Assembly: GCA_964523105.1 (NCBI GenBank)
Contig: CAZFZN010000009.1
Span: forward strand, 133,609 to 197,608
Length of the DNA: 64,000 nt
Direction of reading: 5' to 3'
DNA from: V1-33 sp964523105
GTDB taxonomy: Bacteria; Verrucomicrobiota; Verrucomicrobiia; Verrucomicrobiales; V1-33
Shown: piece by piece, positions 17,501 through 25,135 of the stretch
Numbering within the stretch: position 1 is the first letter of the stretch
Layout: each line of letters begins with the position of its first letter
Translations under genes and position numbers: made by a program
The notes under the pieces: model-generated
Database searches by the model: none
Told to the model about the DNA's origin: nothing
Seen by the model: only the letters and a program-made list of their open reading frames with translations

Positions 17501-19422
17501 TCCGACAGCAGAGCGAAATGCCGGCCGCCGGGATCCGCCGCCACGACGCGGGCCCGGGCCTTTGCCGGCACCTGCCAGAACTTGTCAGGAAGCAAGGTGC
17601 CCATGCGCAGCAGGCGGCCCATGAGGCGCACGAAGGCCTCATCGTCCGTCGGATCCGCCTTCACGGCAATGGCCAGGGAAGCGACGGCTTCCTGGAGGGT
17701 GTTGGCGTGCGCGGCCTGTTCTCTGGCGAGGCGCGAGGCCTCGCGGCGTTTCTTCTGAAGTTCCATGGCGTCCGCCGCCAGCTTCTGGTTTTGCTTTTCC
17801 TCCAACTCGGCGCGCTGCTTTTGTTCCTCGGCCAGTTTGCGCTGGGCGGATTCATTCTGCTTCGCCAGTTCCTCCGCCGTCCTCGCGGCGGCGGCCGCCT
17901 GCTCGGCGCGCTCTTTGGCATCGCGTTCCTGCTGAATCCACCACCGGGAGGCGAAGATCACCAGCACCAGCGCCGCGAGCGCCGCGTAGGTGGTGAAGAC
18001 TTTTCTGGCGTAGCGCCGGATGCTGTAGCGGTGAATGGCCGCCGCCAGCTGATCGTGGGTCAGGTTGAGCAGGCTGGTGCCGCCGTGGGGTTCGGTGCGC
18101 ACGAGCCGGAGGCGTTCGAGCTGTGCGATGTCGGCGTCACTGAGCCGGCGGCTGCGCGAAATTTCCCGGCGGTCCCGCGGCTGGCGTCTCCCGTCACTGG
18201 TTAGGAGATCACATTCGAGCAGCCCCAGCACCGCCCGGCCCCTGCGCGTGAACCACAGCAGACCGCTGAAGCGCCCGAACTCCCCCATCTGCAGAGCGGT
18301 CCTGACCAGTCCCCGGCGCTGGCGGCGGCCGGATTCACCCTCGCCGCTTTCGGAGAACAGCTCCACGACGCGCTCCGGCAGCGGTTCCTCGACCGGTTCC
18401 CCGCCACGCCGCGTATTCAGGAACTGCAGCAGTTTCTTGTAATAAAAGCGGCGCAGCACAGCCTCCTTCGCTTCAGGACGGTACAGCATCGAGCCGGTGA
18501 AACCCGCCTCGGCCGCACCGGCGGCGCGCTGTCGGATGACGGCGTCTTCGATGTGTTCGCAGAACACCTGAAGCACGAACGATTCGACACTTAGACTGAC
18601 TTTTCCTGAAAGGTCCTCATAAGCGGCAACTCCGGAGCGTTCCGCGAGCCACGCGATGAGGCTGTTCACGGCGTCGGGGTCGCAGGCGAATGGAGGCGTG
18701 TAGCGGTCATCCAGTTCCCTGCCGGCCGGAATGGTTATGGCCAGTTTCGCCGTCTCGTCGCGCAGTGGAGGCAGGCGGTAGGCATGCTCCATGAGCCCGG
18801 GAATGCTGCTGCCCAGCGCGGCCAACTGGCCGATCACTTCCTCCCGCAGCGAGATCACGAGGCGCAGTCGTTCCGCCGCGGTGGCGGCGCTGCCGGCGGC
18901 GGGCGGGCTCCCACTGTCGCCGCGGATCAGGTGCGCCAGTTCACGGAAAAGTTCGTGCCGGCGGGGCGCCGTATGCAGATAAAAAATCTCCTCAAACTGA
19001 TCCAGCACCAGCACCGGCGCCATCGGACCGTCCGCGCCCCAGAATTCAGTTTCCTGGAAATAGTGCAGAAACGACTCCGGCGCGGCCGGCGCCTCCACCA
19101 CATCCGCCTGCTGGCTTTCCCTGGCGCATTCCCGGTCCACTTCGCCAACCAGCTGCTGCAGCAGGGGTTTCGCTTCGTCGGTGTTGAAGCGCACTTCCAG
19201 CGGCAGGTAGCCGAGAGCGCGCAGCTCCGGAAAAACTCCCGCGCGCAGCAGTGAGGATTTTCCCGTGCCGGACGGCGCGTAGAGCACGATGACGCGGTGA
19301 CTCGCGATGCGCTGACAAACCTCCCGGATTTCCGCGTCCCGTCCGGTGAACAGCCGGCGGTCTTCCGGCGTGTCCTCGAAGGACCGGGTGCCAGGATAGC
19401 GTCGCAGCGTCGGCAGATTCAT
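14548..19422 (-). CDS. nSTAND1 ATPase with transmembrane segment, coiled coil and beta-propeller
   Basis: 1624 residues. The ATPase is of the STAND class: FTGRDAEI (25-32), Walker A APSGTGKSS (49-57) and Walker B VLVLDQFEE (137-145), the nSTAND1 form. A winged-helix-like region ends with LLNLTHDQLAAAIHRY. One transmembrane helix (about 474-494) is preceded by RRYARK, so the ATPase is predicted inside and the rest outside the cytoplasmic membrane. A charged coiled coil (about 495-570), a long degenerate WD-like propeller (about 600-1480) and a TPR-like tail (PADPEALALYASAL) follow. STAND ATPases act as signal-gated switches; the propeller is the likely sensor. It starts 3 bases after the SIR2-like gene and is followed by the C11 peptidase. 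Confidence 0.9.
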   Translation of the reverse strand: MNLPTLRRYPGTRSFEDTPEDRRLFTGRDAEIREVCQRIASHRVIVLYAPSGTGKSSLLRAGVFPELRALGYLPLEVRFNTDEAKPLLQQLVGEVDRECARESQQADVVEAPAAPESFLHYFQETEFWGADGPMAPVLVLDQFEEIFYLHTAPRRHELFRELAHLIRGDSGSPPAAGSAATAAERLRLVISLREEVIGQLAALGSSIPGLMEHAYRLPPLRDETAKLAITIPAGRELDDRYTPPFACDPDAVNSLIAWLAERSGVAAYEDLSGKVSLSVESFVLQVFCEHIEDAVIRQRAAGAAEAGFTGSMLYRPEAKEAVLRRFYYKKLLQFLNTRRGGEPVEEPLPERVVELFSESGEGESGRRQRRGLVRTALQMGEFGRFSGLLWFTRRGRAVLGLLECDLLTSDGRRQPRDRREISRSRRLSDADIAQLERLRLVRTEPHGGTSLLNLTHDQLAAAIHRYSIRRYARKVFTTYAALAALVLVIFASRWWIQQERDAKERAEQAAAAARTAEELAKQNESAQRKLAEEQKQRAELEEKQNQKLAADAMELQKKRREASRLAREQAAHANTLQEAVASLAIAVKADPTDDEAFVRLMGRLLRMGTLLPDKFWQVPAKARARVVAADPGGRHFALLSEVPADQIEVVDAARPWERGAILPLYSDLKHARFALGRNGQLLAAFVPPRRYPNEPAQEQYYKQSGPRNAAGSTGPSTLWIMQAGEAKGERKSIDGLPPEVVDMQFSPRGKWLALYEKSDRIHLVNLDTGARLTPPAARGEPRRSAGSGFFAFAFHPADSTLAVIPVSKSCLLYDAATGALVPAEAGISTGAAFSPDGFWLACSGMGGAKVKGLDDWSSNLKTRLAERSWTELAPPPHPHTARAFTRTAAFSPDSSLMLVPQTSAFPGAYNPDGSAAQYYLVTDWQLFSRPFAPESPSTPVQTAANPPRRPLRYSDPDPIRAYVDQLAVQNSATDQLDNTGRWLLEVASATGSSTLRDLTQALGTDQFRLARADSMKTLAAGGEPATAGPARTRWTTFLTPEGAEGLPPVIRRITSDGEFSEWAPRPVKRLRPQWLSCGGPDRMASLPPEGENALILHLESDGIRVRPLPLRSGVPAEKSVKLPAEWQPVSLSADRWLLAVLSAEEGGRDLEQVGVWDMETGSRTALFAAPEGFGIPADDDDLRGGIGADGSSLACTFENEDSLELMVYTLPLGSAQTPPPWRPAGRGPFSTAHGLLLQRENPEQDTGALRVQPLFDAGTPPVELLDAAEVSGPVACGLHDEGRRLTLTLDAGRNLVMHAFRRTAGGWEREGTRTLEGCDQFELAALSDDGQWLAVLDRAEIVAWHLEAARAVMLPRLPWSHASSGGAGEDPRITSLRFVPGSSVLALQFEPGRIALSDLAPWSFETRSEERVAFAELASFLAAPDTLFAVMRSSAAPQANAPQPVAGFVSPAEFLWNRYPQEDKSLRKVVAWLLDREGSTGPHPFSAPGESLEAWRLACRDTGGIAALRDALELNPADPEALALYASALTNSPRAAIDYGAIMAAFHYAKGNATAAAADRIRSLETEAMRKLATVMLDEKEPARADTALQAAGLTDAALQERIRQAREAADRALPRPEAGAMAE

Positions 19423-19425
19423 CGG

Positions 19426-20601
19426 CTAGGACTGGTAGAGGGTCGGTTCATGCTGCTGGAAGAGCTGTGGCGCCTGAGCCGCGATGCGCTGCATCAGGTC
19501 ATCCAGCCGGCCCTGCTCCCGTATCCAGCCAATGAGCTGACGCACCTTGGCGGGTTTGGTTCCGGTTTCCCACGACTGCTGGCCGTTGTATTTGATGAAT
19601 TCCGGAATGTCGAAACCCAGATTGGTCAGATCCTCCTCGGGCAGAAGCTCCGCGAGAAATTTCCGCAGAGCGCCCTGGTTGATGACGCGCCGCGCCGTCG
19701 ATCCCCTCCCGCCATCCAGTGCTTTCAGATCGCTCTCCAGTTTGCTCGCGAACTGATCAGGCGGCTCCTCGGTGAAAATGAGACGGAAGCAGGACCAGAG
19801 AAACTCGCGGTCCTCGGGCGACGGACCCCCGGTGGAGTTTCCGGGTGTGCCGCCGGGGAGATTGGCCACCGCCGGCTCCGGCATGCTGATCGTGGTGGGA
19901 GAGACCGCGAAGAGTCCGCGCAGCAGCATCCGCGTCTGCCATGAGGCGAAGTCAAAGCCTACGAACAGCGCGGAGCGCTGGTCCGTGCCGCTGCCCCGCA
20001 GTTTGGCGCTCAGCGCTTCCGGCACTTTCGGATTCTCCCGCACCAGCGCGACAAGGTGACTGATGTCTTCGTCCGTGGATAGCGGCACCGACCGCGGCGA
20101 GGTCCACAGGCCCCGCAGACCGTAAACGAGGCAGCAGTCATCGTCTTCAGCATCATCTTTGCCGTGCGGCGGCGGGAGCGGCAGGGCATAATCATAACAT
20201 CCCGTATCGCGCGTCTTCGACTCCACTTTCAGCGCGTTGACCATCAGGGGATCGGCCGTCAGCTGAATGATCAGCGGGAAGTCCATTCGCGCAAAGCTCC
20301 GGTGGGCGCCGGTCGTGAAGTCAGACAGTTCGAGTTCGTTGTAGTACCCGGCGACCAGCTCCCGGATGTCGCGGAGTCGCTCGGCCCCTGCGAGCTGGCA
20401 GAGATGGCGCAATTTGTCCGGCCGCGGCTGATCCGGGGTCAGCGCGGCGGCGGCACTCACCCGGTCGAGCAGTTCGTCTTCGAGGGATTTTCCCGATGGT
20501 CCGAACGCGGTGCCGGGCCCCAGAAAAAGCACGCAGCGCCGGTCCCTGATGCTTCGCAGCAGGGATGACCTGCGGGCGTCGGTGAGAATGCGGCTGGACA
20601 T
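19426..20601 (-). CDS. SIR2-like protein with C-terminal EAD7-like domain, catalytic residues apparently lost
   Basis: 391 residues. The N-terminal domain (about 15-235) has the glycine-rich FLGPGTAFGPSGKSL start and the FVGFDFASWQTRMLLRGL end of SIR2-like NADases from conflict systems. Where active members have TTN(Y/F)D this protein has QLTADP (Thr115 in place of Asn). Where they have KLHG it has GLRG (Arg163 in place of His). It may therefore bind nucleotide without hydrolysing it. The C-terminal 308-388 segment (QGALRKFLAELLPEEDL, RQLIGWIREQGRLDDL) resembles effector-associated domain EAD7 and is clearly related to the tail of the CHAT protein. It lies 5 bases after the CHAT gene and 3 bases before the STAND gene. 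Confidence 0.8.
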   Translation of the reverse strand: MSSRILTDARRSSLLRSIRDRRCVLFLGPGTAFGPSGKSLEDELLDRVSAAAALTPDQPRPDKLRHLCQLAGAERLRDIRELVAGYYNELELSDFTTGAHRSFARMDFPLIIQLTADPLMVNALKVESKTRDTGCYDYALPLPPPHGKDDAEDDDCCLVYGLRGLWTSPRSVPLSTDEDISHLVALVRENPKVPEALSAKLRGSGTDQRSALFVGFDFASWQTRMLLRGLFAVSPTTISMPEPAVANLPGGTPGNSTGGPSPEDREFLWSCFRLIFTEEPPDQFASKLESDLKALDGGRGSTARRVINQGALRKFLAELLPEEDLTNLGFDIPEFIKYNGQQSWETGTKPAKVRQLIGWIREQGRLDDLMQRIAAQAPQLFQQHEPTLYQS

Positions 20602-20606
20602 GAGCG

Positions 20607-21470
20607 TCAGGGCCGGGAGTACCAGCCGGTTTCGTGTTTCTGCACAAGTTCGGGCACCTCCTCACGCAGTCTGGCGATGAGTTCTACGAGTCGCTGCCGC
20701 TCGGCCAGCCATCCGATCAGTCGGCGGGCGCGCTCAGACTTGCCCATGTGATCGAGCGCCGCACCCATGGCCTTGCGATAATCGACGATGTCCGTCTCGA
20801 GATTGGCCAGGGAATCCTCCGGCACGTGGTCGGCGAGGAACTTTCGCAGAGCTCCCTGACTGATAGAATTCCCGGACTCTGTGGTCGAGTCATCGGGAGG
20901 GGTGACCGCTTTTCCCGCGTAGAACTCCGGCGTGTCCGCCTCGGGGACACGTTTGGCTTTGAGCACGGCAAGGGCACTGCGAAAGGCCTCCGCCGGCGGC
21001 TGGCTGCAGAGCAGCCGATAAAACGCGGAGGCGAATTCTTTGGCCAGCGCATCCAGCACGTCCCATTTCATGGCCACGACACTGCATCCTTTGGCGGCGA
21101 TCATGTCCGCCTGGGACGCCGTCGAGCAGGCGCTGAGCACCGCGAGCTGCCCGGGGCCCAGCAGGCTGGTTTCCAGCAGAGCGGTCAGTGCCTTGTCAGT
21201 GAAGAGCGCGGACTTTCCCTTCGCCTTCTGAAACACGAGGCCCTTCGGACCGGCGCCGTGACCGCTGAAGTGCAGCACCCGCGGTTTCAGTTCGGCGAGC
21301 GCGAACACGAGGTCCTCCGGCCGGGCCGCCAGTTTGGCCCGCAGGATAAACCGGTCGCGCACCGCTTCATCCATCAGCCGGAATTCCTCATTCGTATCCA
21401 GCATCTCCTGATCGCCGGGCAAAGCGGTGACAAAAAGAATGACGGAACCGGCGGGCAGGGTCGCGCTCAT
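20607..21470 (-). CDS. CHAT-domain caspase-like protease with C-terminal EAD7-like domain
   Basis: 287 residues from the ATG at 21470; a TTG 45 bases upstream is possible but less likely. Residues about 8-175 form a CHAT domain (clan CD, caspase fold) with the His motif LHFSGHG (His71) and the Cys motif VLSACSTA (Cys115), so the dyad looks intact. The C-terminal segment 204-283 (SQGALRKFLADHVPEDS, RRLIGWLAERQRLVEL) is an EAD7-like helical adaptor shared with the next gene product. No signal peptide or membrane segment is visible. It is the first gene of the operon, 49 bases after the stop of cstA on the same strand, so it may have its own promoter there or be read through from cstA. Confidence 0.88.
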   Translation of the reverse strand: MSATLPAGSVILFVTALPGDQEMLDTNEEFRLMDEAVRDRFILRAKLAARPEDLVFALAELKPRVLHFSGHGAGPKGLVFQKAKGKSALFTDKALTALLETSLLGPGQLAVLSACSTASQADMIAAKGCSVVAMKWDVLDALAKEFASAFYRLLCSQPPAEAFRSALAVLKAKRVPEADTPEFYAGKAVTPPDDSTTESGNSISQGALRKFLADHVPEDSLANLETDIVDYRKAMGAALDHMGKSERARRLIGWLAERQRLVELIARLREEVPELVQKHETGWYSRP

Positions 21471-21519
21471 GATTTGAGCGGTATCCTGGCAAGTCGGCGG
21501 GCGAAAGCCAGGCAATTGT

Positions 21520-23613
21520 TTACGGCCCCGCGGAGGACTCCGGCAGCGCCACGTAGGGACTTTCCCGCAGCACCGACTGCTTTCTTCCGCTCAGGAGCCG
21601 GGCCCACTCGCGCAGGCATCCTGTCAGGATCACCGCCACCATCAGCAGGAAGAATCCGGCGACGGCGGCATCGAGGTAATTGTTGAAGATCTCCGTCTTC
21701 CAGAGCTTCTGCTGGGCGTCGGTGCCGCCGGCGGCGAGTTTGGCGCCGCGGTCGCGCGCGATGTCGAGAAAGCCGAATTTCCCCGCCGGCCAGGTGCCGA
21801 AAATTTTCTGAATGCCGGCGGTGAACGTCACCGCCGTGAGCCACACCAGCGGCAGCGCCGTGGTCCATGCGTAGCGCACGCGGCCCATTTTGATGAGCAC
21901 CGTGGTGCCGAGACAGAGTGCGATGACGGCGAGCAGCTGATTGGCGATGCCGAAGAGCGGCCAGAGCGAATTGATGCCGCCCAGCGGGTCGGCCACACCC
22001 TGGAGCAGAAACCATCCCCACGCGCCAACGAGCAGCGCCGTGCTCAACAGGCTGGCACCCGTGTTTCGCGTATCGCCCAGCGGTTTCCAGAGGTTGCCGA
22101 GGAAGTCCTGGAGAATGAAACGCCCCACGCGCGTGCCGGCGTCGAGAGTTGTCAGGATGAACAGCGCCTCGAACATGATGGCGAAGTGGTACCACAGCGC
22201 CATCAGCCCTTCGCCGGGAAAGACACGATGGAACATTTGCGCCATCCCCAGCGCAAACGTCGGCGCGCCGCCGACGCGCCCGATCATGTTCTCCTCGCCC
22301 ACGTCTTGGGCCAGTTTGTCCATCTGCGCGGGAGTGACCGTGAAGCCGGTCTCCGCACTCAACTGCGCCAGCACCGTCTCCGCCTTGGCCGCGCGTTTCA
22401 CCGGATCCGCCTCCACCGCCACCGCTTTGGCCGCGCCGGCATTCACGGCGAAATACTCGCCCGGCTTGAGTGAGCAGGCTGCGATGACGGCCATCAGTGC
22501 CACGAGCATTTCCGTGACCATCGCCCCATAGCCCACGGCACGGATGTGCTTCTCGCGCTCGAGCAGTTTCGGCGTCGTGCCTGACGAAATCAGCGCGTGG
22601 AATCCGCTGATGGCTCCACAGGCGATGGTGATGCACACGAAGGGAAACACCGCGCCCGTGAACACCGGTCCGCTGCCGTCCACAAACTTGGTCACCGCGG
22701 GCATTTCGAGCACGGGCGCGACCAGAATCACGGCCACTCCCAGCACCGCCACAGTGCCGATCTTCATAAACGTGCTGAGGTAATCCCGCGGCGCGAGCAG
22801 CAGCCACACCGGCAGCACCGCCGCCACGAACCCGTAGATGATGAGGCTCCACGCCAGCCAGCTCTCCTTCTGACGGAACGCATCCTCGACGCCCCACGAG
22901 CCGAGGAATTTGCCGCCCCACACACTGAGCAGCAGCCCCGCGACGCCGAAGACCGTCACCGCCCTGACACTTCCCCCCATGCGGTTCCAAACGCCCATGA
23001 CGAGAGCGATGGGGATCGTCATGGCGATGGTGAACAACCCCCACGGACTTTCCGCCAGCGCCTTCACCACCACCAGCCCCAGCACTGCCAGCAGGATGGT
23101 CATGATGACCAGCACGCTGATCATGGCCACGAAACCGAGCACCGGATTGATCTCCTCGCGCAGCATCTGACCCAGCGACTTCCCGTCGCGGCGCGTGCTG
23201 CAGAACATGACCACCGCATCATGCACGCCGCCGCCGAGCGTCGCGCCGATCAGAATCCAAAGGGTGCCCGGCAACCAGCCGAACTGCGCCGCCAGCACCG
23301 GACCCACCAGCGGCCCCGGCCCGGCAATGGCGGCAAAGTGATGACCGAAGACGACCCATTTGTTGGTAGGGACGAAATCCTTTCCGTCCGCGCGCGTCAC
23401 CGCCGGCGTGGCGCGCCGGTCGTCGAACGCGAGAACCTTCGCCGCCAGCCATGCGGAGTAGAAACGGTAGCTCACCGCAAAGGCGCAAACCCCCGCCACC
23501 ACCAGCCACAGGGCATTCACCGGCTCGCCGCGATTCAATGCCGGCACCAGGAGCGCAGCCACGCCGGTGAGGGAGACGGCGATCCAGAGAAGCAGACGGA
23601 GCAATTTGTTCAT
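21520..23613 (-). CDS. cstA: Carbon starvation protein A (pyruvate/peptide transporter)
   Basis: 697 residues, against 701 in E. coli CstA. It is an integral inner-membrane protein with about 16 or more hydrophobic segments and conserved stretches such as DFVPTNKWVVFGHHFAAIAG, GPGPLVGPVLAAQFGW and FCSTRRDGKSLG. CstA family members take up pyruvate and peptides, typically when carbon is scarce. A hydrophilic insert at residues about 395-450 is somewhat longer than in E. coli. The start at 23613 gives a normal N-terminal membrane segment. It is upstream of the CHAT operon on the same strand; no regulator of the BtsSR type is adjacent. Confidence 0.95.
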   Translation of the reverse strand: MNKLLRLLLWIAVSLTGVAALLVPALNRGEPVNALWLVVAGVCAFAVSYRFYSAWLAAKVLAFDDRRATPAVTRADGKDFVPTNKWVVFGHHFAAIAGPGPLVGPVLAAQFGWLPGTLWILIGATLGGGVHDAVVMFCSTRRDGKSLGQMLREEINPVLGFVAMISVLVIMTILLAVLGLVVVKALAESPWGLFTIAMTIPIALVMGVWNRMGGSVRAVTVFGVAGLLLSVWGGKFLGSWGVEDAFRQKESWLAWSLIIYGFVAAVLPVWLLLAPRDYLSTFMKIGTVAVLGVAVILVAPVLEMPAVTKFVDGSGPVFTGAVFPFVCITIACGAISGFHALISSGTTPKLLEREKHIRAVGYGAMVTEMLVALMAVIAACSLKPGEYFAVNAGAAKAVAVEADPVKRAAKAETVLAQLSAETGFTVTPAQMDKLAQDVGEENMIGRVGGAPTFALGMAQMFHRVFPGEGLMALWYHFAIMFEALFILTTLDAGTRVGRFILQDFLGNLWKPLGDTRNTGASLLSTALLVGAWGWFLLQGVADPLGGINSLWPLFGIANQLLAVIALCLGTTVLIKMGRVRYAWTTALPLVWLTAVTFTAGIQKIFGTWPAGKFGFLDIARDRGAKLAAGGTDAQQKLWKTEIFNNYLDAAVAGFFLLMVAVILTGCLREWARLLSGRKQSVLRESPYVALPESSAGP

Positions 23614-23684
23614 GGCGGCGCATGAGAACAGAGATTCGCCGCGCGCGGCAAAGGAAAATTACTTCGCGGCTCCGCGAATGACCG

Positions 23685-25094
23685 TTATTTTCCAAATGCC
23701 CACAGTATGGGGCCGCTGCGGATGAGCAGCAGTCCGCCGGACAGAGCCGGCGTGGCGAGAATGGGCGCGCCGAGATTCGTCTGGTGCAGAATCTTCAGCG
23801 TGTCCGCGGCTTCCACCACGGTGACCACGCCGCGTGTGGAGCAGAGGAAAATCCGCCCGTCCGCGGCGACCGGGCTGGCGAAGTAGTCGCCGCCTCCGTC
23901 CTTGCCGAGACGCTGACGCTCAAAGATGACCTTGCCGGTCTTCGCGTCGGTGCAGGTGAGCAGGCCGCCGTCCGCCACGACCCAAAGCCGGTCGCGATAG
24001 AGCAGCGGCGAGGCGACCTTGGCCGTGCCCTGCTGGTGCTTCCAGGCGGTGTGGGTGCCGGTGATGTCGCCACCCGCTTTTCCAGGATCGCGCAGCGCAA
24101 AGAGCCCGAAATCCGCGCCCTCCATGTGCGCCGTGGTGGCTTTGAGTTCGTCCGCCGTAATGGAGCCGTCGCGACTGGAATCGATGAAATCGTAGATGCC
24201 GTCCTTTTGAAAAAACGGCGTCTCTTCGCGCGAGAGACCGCCGCTTTTATCTTTGTCGGCCACGAGCAGCAGGCCTTCGAGCCCCGCAGGCGGCGGCTGC
24301 TCGCCGAAACTGCGAGACATGATATAGCACATGCCGTCGCCGAGGACCGGAGTGGGGCAGACGCTGACGGCTTCGGTGCCGCGGCACGTCCAGCGCTCTG
24401 CACCGTCGGCGAGCCCGTAGCCTGAAACTTTCAGACTGCCGGAAACGACGATCTCTTCCAGGTCGCCGCGTTTCCAGATGACAGGAGTGGCGTAACTGCT
24501 GACGGCGAGCGGACGCAGCGTTTGCCAAATGGTTTTGCCGTTCGCGGCATCCGCGGCGAGCAGAAACGACTTTCCACCCTGCTGGTCGCACGCGAGGATG
24601 ACTTTGTCGCCGGCAAGGATCGGTGAGGTGCCGCTGCCGTTGACCACGAACGGCGGCTCCATTTCGCGCCGCCAAATCTCTTTGCCTTCATGGTTCCATG
24701 CCACGAGCCCGAAAGACGGAAACCAGCCGGCGACTCGCGTGCTGTCGGCGCAGGGAGTGGCGCTCACTGCATGGCTGGTTTTGTGGACAGCCTGCGGTTT
24801 TCCCCCGGGCACTTCCCTTCTCCAAAGCTCCCGGCCGTTCGCACGGTCGAGGCAAATCATCAGCGGACGGTCGTTATCGAGGCCCGTGAGGAACACGCGG
24901 GTGCCAATGACGACGGGCGAGGAGATGCCGGCCGGAACCGCGGCTTTCCACGCCACGGATTCGGTTGGGCTGAACTTCAGAGGAGGCGAGGCATCCTGAC
25001 TGATGCCGGCGGCATTCGGGCCGCGAAACTGGGGCCAGTCGGACTGTGCCGGCGCGGGAATGGAGAGGACGAGGAGGAAGGCCGCAGAGCGCAT
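23685..25094 (-). CDS. Secreted PQQ-like beta-propeller protein with EF-hand pair
   Basis: 469 residues from the ATG at 25094, which gives a signal peptide (MRSAAFLLVLSIPAPAQS). The mature protein begins DWPQFRGPNAAG, the usual start of PVC outer-membrane-assembly-type (BamB/PQQ-like) WD propellers, and has recurring W-R blade motifs (RELWRREVPG, KEIWRREMEP). Inserted between blades at residues about 276-318 are two EF-hand calcium loops, DKDKSGGLSREE and DSSRDGSITADE. It is probably periplasmic and calcium binding; whether it binds PQQ or acts as a scaffold cannot be told. It lies 71 bases upstream of cstA and 41 bases downstream of the histidine kinase gene. Confidence 0.85.
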   Translation of the reverse strand: MRSAAFLLVLSIPAPAQSDWPQFRGPNAAGISQDASPPLKFSPTESVAWKAAVPAGISSPVVIGTRVFLTGLDNDRPLMICLDRANGRELWRREVPGGKPQAVHKTSHAVSATPCADSTRVAGWFPSFGLVAWNHEGKEIWRREMEPPFVVNGSGTSPILAGDKVILACDQQGGKSFLLAADAANGKTIWQTLRPLAVSSYATPVIWKRGDLEEIVVSGSLKVSGYGLADGAERWTCRGTEAVSVCPTPVLGDGMCYIMSRSFGEQPPPAGLEGLLLVADKDKSGGLSREETPFFQKDGIYDFIDSSRDGSITADELKATTAHMEGADFGLFALRDPGKAGGDITGTHTAWKHQQGTAKVASPLLYRDRLWVVADGGLLTCTDAKTGKVIFERQRLGKDGGGDYFASPVAADGRIFLCSTRGVVTVVEAADTLKILHQTNLGAPILATPALSGGLLLIRSGPILWAFGK

Positions 25095-25135
25095 GTCGGG
25101 GGAGGATGGCGGGATGGAGGGAGACGAGGGGGAAT

